NCBI RefSeq assembly: GCF_910589745.1
Contig: NZ_OU342399.1
Span: 1,718,501 to 1,782,500 of the forward strand
Source: Candidatus Arcticimaribacter forsetii
GTDB lineage: Bacteria > Bacteroidota > Bacteroidia > Flavobacteriales > Flavobacteriaceae
Direction: 5' to 3'
DNA: 64,000 nucleotides
Both the position numbers and the translations under genes were made by a program. Numbering within the stretch: position 1 is the stretch's first letter; each line of letters starts with the position of its first letter. This document shows positions 1-8,846 of the stretch, piece after piece. Below the pieces are notes generated by a model. That model searched no databases, was not told the DNA's origin, and saw only the letters and a list, made by a program, of their open reading frames with translations.

Positions 1-303
1 GTTGTAATTATCAAAGAAGGGCAACTTGTAGCTGATAAAAACCTTGACGAACTTCGAAAAGGACAACAACAAATCATTATAGTTGAGTTTGATTATCGTG
101 TAGAAACAGAAGCTCTAGCTAAAATTAATAATGTAACCAAAGTAATTAACACCTTCGATTTTACTTATGAAATACATTTAGACACCCAAGAAGATATGCG
201 AACAAAAGTGTTTGATTTTGCCCACGACAATGAACTTAAGATTTTAGGACTACAACTTAAAAATGAAAATTTAGCACAGCTATTTAAAGAAACAACTTCC
301 TAG
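1..303 (+). CDS. gldA: GldA, gliding-motility ABC transporter ATP-binding subunit (C-terminal fragment)
   Basis: The window opens inside this gene. Frame 1 gives about 100 residues ending at TAG 301-303. No P-loop, signature or Walker B motif is present, because only the part after the nucleotide-binding domain is in view. The tail reads like the C-terminus of Bacteroidetes GldA: a segment near VADKNLDELRKGQ, then a small alpha/beta domain with FDFTYEIHLDTQ and FDFAHDNELKIL. GldA is the ATPase of the GldA-GldFG transporter needed for gliding and linked to type IX secretion. The call rests on remembered family similarity; another ABC ATPase with the same C-terminal domain is possible. Confidence 0.7.
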   Translation, partial: VVIIKEGQLVADKNLDELRKGQQQIIIVEFDYRVETEALAKINNVTKVINTFDFTYEIHLDTQEDMRTKVFDFAHDNELKILGLQLKNENLAQLFKETTS

Positions 304-331
304 ACGCATTGGGTAAGTTGTTTTATTCTTA
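290..331 (+). terminator. Possible intrinsic terminator overlapping the gldA stop codon
   Basis: A 9-bp perfect inverted repeat (AAACAACTT 290-298, AAGTTGTTT 315-323) with a 16-nt loop holding the stop codon is followed by TTATTCTT. The stem is A/T-rich and therefore weak. It lies between convergent gldA and metF and could act for either, though the T-tract favours the plus strand. Confidence 0.4.
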
Positions 332-360
332 AAAAAAGAAAAATTTCAGATTTTTAATAA

Positions 361-1317
361 TTAAAAAACAGCTTCTGCAATTGCCTTGATATTATCTGAT
401 TTTCCCATCGAATAGTAATGTAAAAAAGGAACTCCTGCTTCTTTTAACTCTTTACTTTGCTCGATACACCACTCAATTCCTACCTGACGAATTTCCTTAT
501 TATCTTTACACTTAATTACCGATTTGATCAAGGCTTCCGGAAGATCAACGTGAAAACGATGCGGTAAAGCATTTAACTGTTTTAGAGTTGCAAGAGGTTT
601 TAGACCTGGTATTATAGGTACATTTATTCCTGCTTCTTTACATTTCTCTACAAACTCAAAATATTTTTGATTGTCAAAAAACATTTGTGTAACGATGTAA
701 TCAGCACCGGCTTCAATTTTCTTCTTTAAAAAATGAATATCACTCTCTAATGAAGGTGCCTCCATGTGTTTTTCTGGGTAACCCGAAACACCAATACAAA
801 AATCTGTTTTAGATGTATTTAAAATTTCATCATCCAAATAATTACCCTTATTTAAATCTTTAATTTGACCAACCAAATCACTCGCAAAAGCGTGACCTTC
901 TTTATTAGGTTTGAAATAAGTTTCAGTCTTAATAGCGTCACCACGTAAGGCCACAACATTATCTATTCCTAAGAAATCAAGATCTATTAAGAAATTTTCG
1001 GTGTCTTCTTTTGTGAAACCTCCACATAGAATATGAGGAATTGCATCTACGTTGTATTTATGCTGTAAAGCTGCACAAATACCTACTGTTCCCGGACGTT
1101 TTCTAATTACATGTTTTTGAAGAAGACCATTTTCTTGCTCTCTATAAACATACTCCTCTCTGTGATAGGTAACATCAATAAAAGGAGGTTTAAACTCCAT
1201 TAAAGGATCTATAGATTCATATATCGATTGTATATTCTGACCTTTTAGCGGTGGAAGAATTTCAAATGTAAACTGGGTTTTACCAGCGGCATTTTTAACA
1301 TGATCTGTTACTTTCAT
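361..1317 (-). CDS. metF: 5,10-methylenetetrahydrofolate reductase MetF
   Basis: MetF reduces methylene-THF to 5-methyl-THF, the methyl donor for MetH, using FAD and a reduced pyridine nucleotide in the cytosol. The 318-residue protein has the full length of the bacterial family and its TIM-barrel landmarks: the start of the barrel at FEILPP (about residues 18-23), DVTYHREEY near residue 48, GIDNVVALRGD near residue 117, DYIVTQMFFD near residue 206 and PIIPGLKP near residue 235. It is the last gene of the minus-strand methionine operon, 6 nt after the C-terminal half of metH, so methyl-folate production and use are co-transcribed. No strong terminator follows it before convergent gldA. Confidence 0.95.
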   Translation of the reverse strand: MKVTDHVKNAAGKTQFTFEILPPLKGQNIQSIYESIDPLMEFKPPFIDVTYHREEYVYREQENGLLQKHVIRKRPGTVGICAALQHKYNVDAIPHILCGGFTKEDTENFLIDLDFLGIDNVVALRGDAIKTETYFKPNKEGHAFASDLVGQIKDLNKGNYLDDEILNTSKTDFCIGVSGYPEKHMEAPSLESDIHFLKKKIEAGADYIVTQMFFDNQKYFEFVEKCKEAGINVPIIPGLKPLATLKQLNALPHRFHVDLPEALIKSVIKCKDNKEIRQVGIEWCIEQSKELKEAGVPFLHYYSMGKSDNIKAIAEAVF

Positions 1318-1323
1318 AAATTT

Positions 1324-4005
1324 TTATTTTATGTTGGGGCGAAGCCATTTTTCGGCAACTTCAAGGTCTATTTTTTTTCTTTGACTAAAACTCTTTACTT
1401 GGTCCTGAGTAATTTTTCCTACTCCAAAATATTGTGATTTAGGATTAGCAAAATAATAACCAGAAACTGATGCAGCTGGCCACATGGCTAAACTTTCTGT
1501 TAATGTTACACCTATTTTTTCTTCAACTTTTAATAAATCCCAAATGGTGTTTTTCTCTAAATGGTCTGGACAGGCAGGATACCCTGGAGCAGGTCGAATT
1601 CCTTTGTAAGCTTCTTTTATTAAATCTTGGTTATCTAATACTTCATCAGAGGCATAACCCCAGTGTTTTATTCTAACTTCTTTATGAAGAAATTCTGCAA
1701 ATGCTTCTGCAAATCGGTCTGCCAAAGCTTTTACCATTATGGAGTTATAATCATCATTATCCTCTTCAAACTTTTTAGCTAATTCAGCAGTTCCAAAACC
1801 AGTTGTAACACAAAAACTACCTATATAATCTTTGACCCCAGTTTCTTTAGGAGCTATGAAATCGGCTAATGCAATATTATTTTTTCCTGCTCTTTTTTTA
1901 AGTTGCTGACGTAGTGTCAAAAACTTTACTTTTGACTGTGTTCTATCTTCATTTTCATAAACTTCAATATCATCATCATCGACTGAATTAGCTGGGAATA
2001 TTCCAAAAACTGCTTTTGCAGTAAGAGATTTATTTTCTAAAATCTCAGTTAAAATAACTTGAGCATCAGCAAATAATTCAGTAGCCTGCTTACCTACAAT
2101 TTCATCATCTAAGATAGCGGGATAATGTCCATGTAAATCCCAAGAGCGGAAGAATGGGCTCCAATCTATATAAGGAATTAATTCGTCTAAATTTTGATTT
2201 TCTATTACTTGAATTCCTAACTGGTTTGGAACTGTGGGCTTAAAAGAATCCCAATCTAACTGCAATTTACGTTCTCGAGCCGTTTGTATATCAATATGTT
2301 CCTTAGTTTCCTGACGATCCAAAAATTTAGATCTGAAAATTTCATACTCAGATCTGATGGTATCTTTATATGATTGTGCGTTTTCTTTGTTTAGTAAACT
2401 TCCGGCAACAGTTACAGCCCTTGATGCGTCATTTACATGTACTACAGTTGAATCCAATTCTGGAGCAATCTTTACTGCAGTATGAGCTTTGGAGGTAGTT
2501 GCTCCTCCAATCATTATTGGGATATTTAAGCCTCTACGTTTCACTTCTTGAGCAACATAAATCATTTCGTCTAACGAAGGAGTAATAAGTCCAGATAGTC
2601 CGATGATATCTATATTTTCTTCAATTGCAGTTTCAATTATTCGTTCCAATGGAACCATAACACCTAGATCAATAATTTCGTAGTTGTTACATGCTAGAAC
2701 AACTCCGACAATATTTTTTCCTATATCATGTACATCTCCCTTAACGGTAGCCATTAAAATTTTACCTGCAGCTTCTTGCTTACCATCTTTCTCTGCCTCA
2801 ATAAAGGGTAATAAGTGGGCTACTGCTCGTTTCATAACGCGGGCAGATTTAACTACTTGAGGTAAAAACATTTTTCCAGAACCAAAAAGGTCACCTACAA
2901 CATTCATCCCAATCATTAAATTACCCTCAATAACTTCTATAGGCCTTGACGCTAGTTGCCTTGCTTCTTCCACATCTTCAACTATAAACTCATCAATACC
3001 TTTTACTAAAGCATGAGTTATTCTGTCTTGAAGTGGATTAGAACGCCATTCTTTTACAACAACTTTTTTATCACTCTTATCTTCAACTATTTTTTCAGCA
3101 AAATCTAATAATCGTTCGGTTGCATCATCTCTTCTATTCAGAAGTACATCTTCTACGTGAATTAAAAGCTCCGGTTCTATTTCATCGTAAATTTCTAACA
3201 TAGTTGGGTTAACAATACCCATATTCATCCCATGTTTTATCGCGTGATATAAAAAAGCTGAATGCATTGCTTCCCGAACTTTATTATTCCCTCTGAAAGA
3301 AAAAGAAACATTACTTACTCCACCGCCTACATGTGCGTTTGGTAGGTTTTCTCTTATCCACTTAGCAGTTTTAAAGAAATCTAGAGCATTGTTTTTATGC
3401 TCTTCCATTCCTGTTGCTACAGGGAAAATATTTGGATCAAAAATAATATCCTCGGAAGGGAAGTTTGCTCTGTTTACAAGAATATCATAGGAACGTTTGC
3501 ATATTTCAATCCTTCTGTCTAAGGTATCTGCTTGACCTTGTTCATCAAAGGCCATCACAATAACTGCAGCACCATATCTTCTGATTTTTTTTGCTTGTTC
3601 GATAAAGTTTTCTTCCCCTTCTTTTAAACTAATCGAATTAACTACAGATTTTCCTTGAACTACTTTTAATCCAGCTTCAATAATTTCCCACTTAGAGCTA
3701 TCGATCATTATTGGAATTCTAGATATATCCGGTTCAGCAGCTAACAAATTTAGATAAGTTGTCATCGCTTTGGAACCATCGATCATCCCCTCATCCATAT
3801 TAACATCAAGGATTTGGGCTCCTCCATCTACTTGGTCTCGAGCAATTTCAACTGCTGTATTGTAATCTCCTTCTTCAATTAAACGTAAAAATTTACGTGA
3901 ACCAGTAACATTTGTACGTTCTCCAATATTAATAAAGTTCGTTTCTGAAGTAACCACAAGAGGCTCTAATCCCGAAAGTTTTAAATATTTAGATCTTGTT
4001 TTCAT
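1324..4005 (-). CDS. metH: Methionine synthase MetH, C-terminal part (pterin, cobalamin and reactivation domains)
   Basis: This is the cobalamin-dependent half of a two-gene MetH. In order, the 893 residues hold a methyl-THF-binding (DHPS-like) domain (about 20-290, with NIGERTN and DSSKWE), a helical cap (about 320-410), a B12-binding Rossmann domain with the cobalt-ligand motif D424-x-H426-x-x-G429 (GDVHDIGKN), and a C-terminal SAM-dependent reactivation domain (about 590-893, with [12 protein letters not shown]). It transfers methyl from methyl-THF to homocysteine together with the separate homocysteine-binding protein encoded just upstream. Its ATG overlaps the stop of that gene by 4 nt (ATGA), which suggests translational coupling and fixed stoichiometry. 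Two-gene MetH is usual in Flavobacteriia, so I do not read this as a frameshift. Confidence 0.95.
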   Translation of the reverse strand: MKTRSKYLKLSGLEPLVVTSETNFINIGERTNVTGSRKFLRLIEEGDYNTAVEIARDQVDGGAQILDVNMDEGMIDGSKAMTTYLNLLAAEPDISRIPIMIDSSKWEIIEAGLKVVQGKSVVNSISLKEGEENFIEQAKKIRRYGAAVIVMAFDEQGQADTLDRRIEICKRSYDILVNRANFPSEDIIFDPNIFPVATGMEEHKNNALDFFKTAKWIRENLPNAHVGGGVSNVSFSFRGNNKVREAMHSAFLYHAIKHGMNMGIVNPTMLEIYDEIEPELLIHVEDVLLNRRDDATERLLDFAEKIVEDKSDKKVVVKEWRSNPLQDRITHALVKGIDEFIVEDVEEARQLASRPIEVIEGNLMIGMNVVGDLFGSGKMFLPQVVKSARVMKRAVAHLLPFIEAEKDGKQEAAGKILMATVKGDVHDIGKNIVGVVLACNNYEIIDLGVMVPLERIIETAIEENIDIIGLSGLITPSLDEMIYVAQEVKRRGLNIPIMIGGATTSKAHTAVKIAPELDSTVVHVNDASRAVTVAGSLLNKENAQSYKDTIRSEYEIFRSKFLDRQETKEHIDIQTARERKLQLDWDSFKPTVPNQLGIQVIENQNLDELIPYIDWSPFFRSWDLHGHYPAILDDEIVGKQATELFADAQVILTEILENKSLTAKAVFGIFPANSVDDDDIEVYENEDRTQSKVKFLTLRQQLKKRAGKNNIALADFIAPKETGVKDYIGSFCVTTGFGTAELAKKFEEDNDDYNSIMVKALADRFAEAFAEFLHKEVRIKHWGYASDEVLDNQDLIKEAYKGIRPAPGYPACPDHLEKNTIWDLLKVEEKIGVTLTESLAMWPAASVSGYYFANPKSQYFGVGKITQDQVKSFSQRKKIDLEVAEKWLRPNIK

Positions 4006-5006
4006 TCAGAAGTTATTTCAATTTCTCGTGGTTTATATTTTTTAACAACATCTGAAATTAGAGCGATGTGTTTTGGTGTAGAACCGCAACAACCCCCTAT
4101 GATGTTAATTAAATTTTCTTTTAAATAGTTTTCAATCAATTCACTCATTTCTTCTGGTGATTGATCATAAGATCCAAAAGCATTGGGTAACCCTGCATTA
4201 GGGTGAGCAGAAGTATAAACATCCGTTTCTTGAGACAATCTTCTTAGATAAGGGAGCAACTGATCTGCTCCTAAAGCACAATTAAATCCTATACTTAAAA
4301 GAGGAATATGAGAAACAGAAATCACGAAAGATTCAACAGTTTGTCCAGAAAGTGTTCTTCCACTAGCATCGGTTATTGTTCCACTAACCATTACGGGTAT
4401 TTTCCAGTTGTTTTTTTCTTTTAGTGCATCAATTGCAAATAATGCCGCTTTTGCATTCAAGGTATCGAAAATTGTTTCAACTAAAAGAACATCGGAACCA
4501 CCTTCTACAAGTCCTTGTACTTGTTCCGAATATGCCTCTACTAAATCGTCAAATGTTACTGCCCGATATCCAGGATCATTAACATCTGGAGACATACTTG
4601 CAGTTCTATTAGTTGGCCCTATTGATCCTGCAACAAATCTCGGCTTATTGGGGTTTTGTTTTGTAAACTCCTCTGCTACTTCTTTTGCTAATCTTGCAGA
4701 CTCATAATTTAATTCATAAACCAACGATTCCATTTGATAATCTGACATTCCAATTGAAGTAGAAGAAAAGGTGTTGGTTTCTACAATATCAGCACCGGCT
4801 TCAAAATACTTTCTATGAATTTCTTTTATTGCTTCTGGTTGCGTTAAAGAAAGTAAATCATTGTTACCCTGAAGTGGACAGGGATGCTCTTTGAATCTCT
4901 CGGTTCTAAAATCCTCTTCAGTAAATTTATACTCTTGGAGCATGGTACCCATCGCCCCATCCAAAACAAGTATCTTATCTTTTAAGGTCTTCTCTATATT
5001 TGTCAT
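4002..5006 (-). CDS. metH: Methionine synthase MetH, N-terminal homocysteine S-methyltransferase subunit
   Basis: This 334-residue protein is the zinc-dependent homocysteine-binding barrel of MetH, made as its own polypeptide. It starts with the family signature [12 protein letters not shown] (residues 13-24). The three thiolate ligands for zinc are visible as C243 (GFNCALG) and C306-C307 (GGCCGSTP). Alone it lacks cobalamin and folate domains, so it must work with the protein encoded immediately downstream, with which it overlaps by 4 nt. The stop of the upstream metZ directly abuts its start. The length matches homocysteine S-methyltransferase domains, and the sequence ends soon after the last zinc ligand, as expected for an intact single domain. 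Confidence 0.94.
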   Translation of the reverse strand: MTNIEKTLKDKILVLDGAMGTMLQEYKFTEEDFRTERFKEHPCPLQGNNDLLSLTQPEAIKEIHRKYFEAGADIVETNTFSSTSIGMSDYQMESLVYELNYESARLAKEVAEEFTKQNPNKPRFVAGSIGPTNRTASMSPDVNDPGYRAVTFDDLVEAYSEQVQGLVEGGSDVLLVETIFDTLNAKAALFAIDALKEKNNWKIPVMVSGTITDASGRTLSGQTVESFVISVSHIPLLSIGFNCALGADQLLPYLRRLSQETDVYTSAHPNAGLPNAFGSYDQSPEEMSELIENYLKENLINIIGGCCGSTPKHIALISDVVKKYKPREIEITSE

Positions 5007-6176
5007 CTACAAAGTATCTAGGGCTTGATTTAAATCATCGTTTATATCTTCAAAATGTTCTAAACCAACTGACAGTCTAATCATTCCGTCAGTAATTCCA
5101 ACTTCCAATCGATCTGGCTCACTCAACTTACTGTGAGTTGTAGACGCTGGGTGAGTAACAATGGATCTAGAGTCTCCGAGATTAGAAGAGAGGGAAAGCA
5201 TTTTTATAGAGTTAAGAAAACTTCTCCCTGCTTCAATACCCCCTTTGATTTCAAAAGCAATTATGTTTCCACCCTGACTCATTTGTTTTTTTGCAAGCTC
5301 GTATTGAGGATGAGATTTTAGGAATGGATATTTTACCCAATTAATTTTTGGATGTTTTTCTAATAGTGTAGCAATTTTTAATGCCGATTCACAATGTCTA
5401 TCAACTCGGACAGGTAGGGTTTCCATACTTTTTGATAAAATCCATGCGTTAAAAGGAGATAATGCTGATCCTGTATTTCTTGCAAAAAGATAAATTTCAC
5501 GAATTAAATCTGCGTTTCCAACAGTTACACCTCCTAAAACCCTTCCTTGACCATCTATTAATTTAGTTGCAGAATGAATTACTAAATCTGCACCGTATTG
5601 AACAGGTTGCTGTAAATATGGGGTAGCAAAGCAATTATCTATAATTAAAATTAGATTATGCTTTTTTGCTATTTTACCTAAGTATTCAAGATCAAGAATA
5701 TCTACTCCAGGATTTGTTGGTGTTTCAGCGTAAAGAATTTTGGTGTTCGGTTTAATTAAGCTAGCTATCGTTTCTGGTTCTTCAACTTTAAAATAAGAAG
5801 TTTCAATATTCCATTTAGGGAAATACTTTGTAAATAAAGTGTGGGTAGATCCAAAAATTGAACGAGCAGAAACAATATGATCTCCAGAATTTAAAAGCGC
5901 AGCAAAAGTTCCATAAATAGCACCCATCCCTGTAGCAAAAGAAACTCCGTCTTCTGCTCCTTCCATATCTGCTACTTTTTGAACAAATTCTGAAGTATTT
6001 GGGTTTGTAAATCTACTGTAAATATTACGCTCTTTTTCTTCGCTGAAAGAAGCACGCATATCCTCTGCATCTTCAAAAATAAAACTCGATGTTAAATACA
6101 AAGGGGTAGAATGCTCTAAAAATTTGGAACGTTCCATTTGGGTTCTTATCGCTTTTGTTTCAAGTTTTTGGCTCAT
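5007..6176 (-). CDS. metZ: O-succinyl/O-acetylhomoserine sulfhydrylase, MetZ-type PLP enzyme
   Basis: This is a Cys/Met-metabolism PLP enzyme (gamma-family, fold type I) that exchanges the acyl group of an O-acylhomoserine for a sulfur nucleophile. From the chosen ATG it has 389 residues. Landmarks are YSRFTNPN (53-60), the cofactor aspartate in LIIDN (D180), PLP lysine K205 in HSATKLIDG, and HPASTTH near residue 350. A TTG codon 24 nt upstream would lengthen it and overlap the OsmC-like gene. The ATG at 6174-6176, which leaves a 1-nt gap and starts MSQKLETKAIR, fits the family better. MetZ and MetY (7576-8841) are paralogues in one operon. Substrate preference (acetyl or succinyl, sulfide or cysteine) cannot be read from sequence alone. 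Confidence 0.88.
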   Translation of the reverse strand: MSQKLETKAIRTQMERSKFLEHSTPLYLTSSFIFEDAEDMRASFSEEKERNIYSRFTNPNTSEFVQKVADMEGAEDGVSFATGMGAIYGTFAALLNSGDHIVSARSIFGSTHTLFTKYFPKWNIETSYFKVEEPETIASLIKPNTKILYAETPTNPGVDILDLEYLGKIAKKHNLILIIDNCFATPYLQQPVQYGADLVIHSATKLIDGQGRVLGGVTVGNADLIREIYLFARNTGSALSPFNAWILSKSMETLPVRVDRHCESALKIATLLEKHPKINWVKYPFLKSHPQYELAKKQMSQGGNIIAFEIKGGIEAGRSFLNSIKMLSLSSNLGDSRSIVTHPASTTHSKLSEPDRLEVGITDGMIRLSVGLEHFEDINDDLNQALDTL

Positions 6177-6177
6177 A

Positions 6178-6606
6178 CTATACTTTTTCTCCGTTAACAA
6201 AAATGATTTGATTTATTTTGATATTGGGGTCAAGAGACTTTGAAACAGAACAATACTTATCGAAAGATAATTGAGCAGCTCGCTTAGCCTTCTCTGGACT
6301 AATATCTTCTCCTTCTAAAAATAAAGAAACATTAATTTCTTGAAATGGAGCTGGAACTGCATTAGGATCTCGAACTCCTTCAACTTCCATTCTTAGCGTT
6401 ACTGGATTAATTCTTTGTTTATTTAAAATTGCAACCACATCAATACTGCTGCAGCCTGCAACCCCCATGAGTAAAACTTCCATTGGGCTTATTCCTTCAA
6501 CTTTCCCTTCCTTTTTAGATTTATTATCCAATAAAACGTTCATTCCATTTGAACTTGTAGCTTCAAAAAGATAATCTTCATTTATCCTATTTAATGAAAT
6601 TTTCAT
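6178..6606 (-). CDS. OsmC/Ohr-family protein embedded in the methionine operon
   Basis: This 142-residue OsmC-fold protein carries the typical block SPMEVLLMGVAGCSSIDVV (residues about 40-58) with its conserved cysteine, and a second conserved cysteine in FDKYCSVSKSL (about 113-123). These two cysteines form the peroxidatic pair in OsmC/Ohr enzymes. The subgroup looks closer to the YhfA-like branch than to classic Ohr. Its place between metX-like and metZ, with a gap of 10 nt upstream and 1 nt downstream, suggests a role near sulfide or thiol chemistry, such as protecting or handling reactive sulfur species. That role is inference from context. No signal peptide is seen, so it should be cytosolic. 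Confidence 0.85.
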   Translation of the reverse strand: MKISLNRINEDYLFEATSSNGMNVLLDNKSKKEGKVEGISPMEVLLMGVAGCSSIDVVAILNKQRINPVTLRMEVEGVRDPNAVPAPFQEINVSLFLEGEDISPEKAKRAAQLSFDKYCSVSKSLDPNIKINQIIFVNGEKV

Positions 6607-6616
6607 AGTTGTATTT

Positions 6617-7567
6617 TTAATTAAATATTGGGCTCAAAAGAGGTACTACTTTTTCTGATTCCATCAGAAAAGCATCATGACCATATTTAGAAGTTATGAT
6701 TTGATGATTAATCGTTACGCCAACTTTTTTGGCTCTCTCTACAGTTTCTTTATCCTCACTTAATGGAAAAAACAAGTCACTATCAATTGAGAAAATATGG
6801 ATAGATGACTTTATACTTTTGACAATTTCTTCAAAGGTTCTTCCATCTCTTGTGATGTCAATAGAACCAAGTAAATGATTCATTGTTTTGTATGCTTGAA
6901 CTTGGAATCTATTCGTTAATTTTTCTCCATGATAGGCTAACCAAGACTCTACATTAAATAAGCCGAGTTCTTCATTCACGGTTCTATTAAATTTAATCTT
7001 AAAAGACTCTGGGGTCCTGTAACATAGCATAGCGTGCATACGGGCAACATCAAGCGAATCAGAACTTAAAGCTAAAATCTGTTTTTGAACGAAAGTATTC
7101 GCTATCATCCAATCTGTAGACTTCCAATCTCCTCCTACAGGAATTAAATTTGTTATGAAGTCCGGGTAAAGTGCTGCCATTTCCCAAGAAATTCCTGCCC
7201 CTAACGAACCACCAATTACAGTATGTAAGTGGCCTACTCCTAGTTGCTTTAAACCTTCATAAAAAAAACGGGCAATTGTACCTGTATTCCAAGACTCAAA
7301 ATCATCGATTAAATTACCATCAAAACCATTTCCTGGAATGTTAAAAGAAATAATTGCATAGGTATTTGTATCAATCGGCTTACCTTCCCCAATTAAATTA
7401 TTCCACCAACCAAACTCTCCTGTTACCCTAGAGTCACCCGTTAAAGGATGATTTACCAGAACTATTGGCGCAGTATGGTAATCTTGTCCGAATGTTTGAA
7501 AACTTAGTTTTCTCCCACTAGAAAGAGTTAATAAATGTATTCCATTATGAAGTTGAGATGCGTTCAT
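6617..7567 (-). CDS. metX: Homoserine O-acetyltransferase-family alpha/beta hydrolase (MetX-like)
   Basis: The protein has the MetX/alpha-beta hydrolase fold and would activate homoserine by acylation to feed the sulfhydrylases on either side. A complete triad is visible: nucleophile S121 in GGSLGAG, D264 in DSDLFFP, and H297 in the C-terminal GHDAFLME block that is diagnostic of MetX. An oxyanion-hole segment LVNHPLTGDS (about 37-46) also fits. At 316 residues it is shorter than the usual 350-380-residue MetX and seems to have a reduced lid region. Acetyl-CoA is the likely donor, because flavobacterial operons pair this protein with MetY, but succinyl-CoA cannot be excluded. It lies 10 nt from the OsmC-like gene and 8 nt from metY. 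Confidence 0.85.
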   Translation of the reverse strand: MNASQLHNGIHLLTLSSGRKLSFQTFGQDYHTAPIVLVNHPLTGDSRVTGEFGWWNNLIGEGKPIDTNTYAIISFNIPGNGFDGNLIDDFESWNTGTIARFFYEGLKQLGVGHLHTVIGGSLGAGISWEMAALYPDFITNLIPVGGDWKSTDWMIANTFVQKQILALSSDSLDVARMHAMLCYRTPESFKIKFNRTVNEELGLFNVESWLAYHGEKLTNRFQVQAYKTMNHLLGSIDITRDGRTFEEIVKSIKSSIHIFSIDSDLFFPLSEDKETVERAKKVGVTINHQIITSKYGHDAFLMESEKVVPLLSPIFN

Positions 7568-7575
7568 CTTTGGCT

Positions 7576-8841
7576 TTAAAAGGCTTGTTTTAAATCGTTC
7601 TTTAAGTCTTCAATATCTTCTAAACCAATAGAAAGTCGAACTAAATCTTGAGTAACTCCTGTTAATTTTTGAGAATCTGAATCTAGTTGCTGATGCGTAG
7701 TACTTGCTGGATGAATAATCAATGACTTTGTATCACCAATATTCGCCAAAAGAGAGAATATGTTGGTTTTATCTGCAACTTGTTTTGCAGCTTCAAACCC
7801 TCCTTTTAAACCAAAAGTAACAATTCCACTTTGGCCTTTAGGGAGATACTCTTTTGCTAATACATTATACTTACTCGAACTTAATCCAGGATAATTTACC
7901 CAGGCAACTTCTTCTTGTTGCTCTAACCAAAGTGCAATTTCAAGAGCATTTTTAGAATGTTGATTCATTCTAAGAGAAAGAGTTTCTAATCCTTGAATAA
8001 TTTGAAAACTATTAAATGGACTCAATGCTCCTCCAAAATCTCTTAAACCTTCTATTCTTACTTTTGCAATAAATGCGGCTGCTCCTAAAGCTTCATGGTA
8101 AACTAATCCATGATAACCTGGAGATGGCTCAGTAAATTCAGGGAATAAACCATTACCATAGTCAAATGTTCCAGCATCAATTATAACACCACCTAAAGAG
8201 GTACCATTTCCGTTTATATATTTAGTTAAAGAATGGATTACAATATTTGCTCCATGCTCAATTGGATTTAATAAAGCAGGTGTAGCTACAGTATTATCTA
8301 CAATAAATGGAACTTTTGCTTTTTTAGAATAAGCGGCAATACCTTTTAAATCTAAAACATCCAACTTAGGATTTCCAAGAGACTCTACAAAGAAAGCACG
8401 TGTATTGTCTTGCACTGCTTTTTCGAAATTTGAAGGATCGCTAGGATCTACAAAAGTTGTTGTAATCCCTAATCGAGGAAGAGTAACGTTTAATAAATTA
8501 TAGGTTCCTCCATATAAACTATTGGAAGCTACAATATGATCTCCTGATTTTAATAAAACCATTAAAGCAGTTGAAATCGCTGAAGTACCAGATGCAGTTG
8601 ACACTGCTGCTATACCTCCTTCAAGGGCAGCAAGTCTTTGCTCTAAAACGTCGTTTGTTGGATTATTTAAACGGGTGTAGATATAACCTGGTTCCGCTAA
8701 AGAAAATAAATTTGCAGCATGATCTGCGTCATTAAACACATAGGCAGTTGACTGATAAATAGGAACGGCTCTAGTACCTTGAGAGTTTGATGGTTCGTGA
8801 CCTGCGTGTAATGATTTTGTTTCGAAATTGTGATTTTCCAT
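7576..8841 (-). CDS. metY: O-acetylhomoserine sulfhydrylase MetY
   Basis: MetY makes homocysteine directly from O-acetylhomoserine and sulfide with PLP. The 421-residue length and motifs are those of the MetY branch of the gamma-family: ETKSLHAGHEP at the N-terminus (7-17), YTRLNNPTNDVLE (55-67), VDNTVATP (181-188), PLP lysine K207 in HSLTKYINGNG, and a long insertion after it (GNGLFPEFTEP region, about 228-242) that MetZ lacks. It is the second gene of the operon, 5 nt after metK. Having both MetY and MetZ suggests that the cell can use sulfide directly and may also use a second sulfur donor or acyl form. Confidence 0.92.
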   Translation of the reverse strand: MENHNFETKSLHAGHEPSNSQGTRAVPIYQSTAYVFNDADHAANLFSLAEPGYIYTRLNNPTNDVLEQRLAALEGGIAAVSTASGTSAISTALMVLLKSGDHIVASNSLYGGTYNLLNVTLPRLGITTTFVDPSDPSNFEKAVQDNTRAFFVESLGNPKLDVLDLKGIAAYSKKAKVPFIVDNTVATPALLNPIEHGANIVIHSLTKYINGNGTSLGGVIIDAGTFDYGNGLFPEFTEPSPGYHGLVYHEALGAAAFIAKVRIEGLRDFGGALSPFNSFQIIQGLETLSLRMNQHSKNALEIALWLEQQEEVAWVNYPGLSSSKYNVLAKEYLPKGQSGIVTFGLKGGFEAAKQVADKTNIFSLLANIGDTKSLIIHPASTTHQQLDSDSQKLTGVTQDLVRLSIGLEDIEDLKNDLKQAF

Positions 8842-8846
8842 GGCTG

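Noticed and set aside
4002..4005. metH split taken as a frameshift or sequencing error
   Set aside because: Each half has its own normal start and end, the overlap is a clean ATGA, and the same split is usual in Flavobacteriia.
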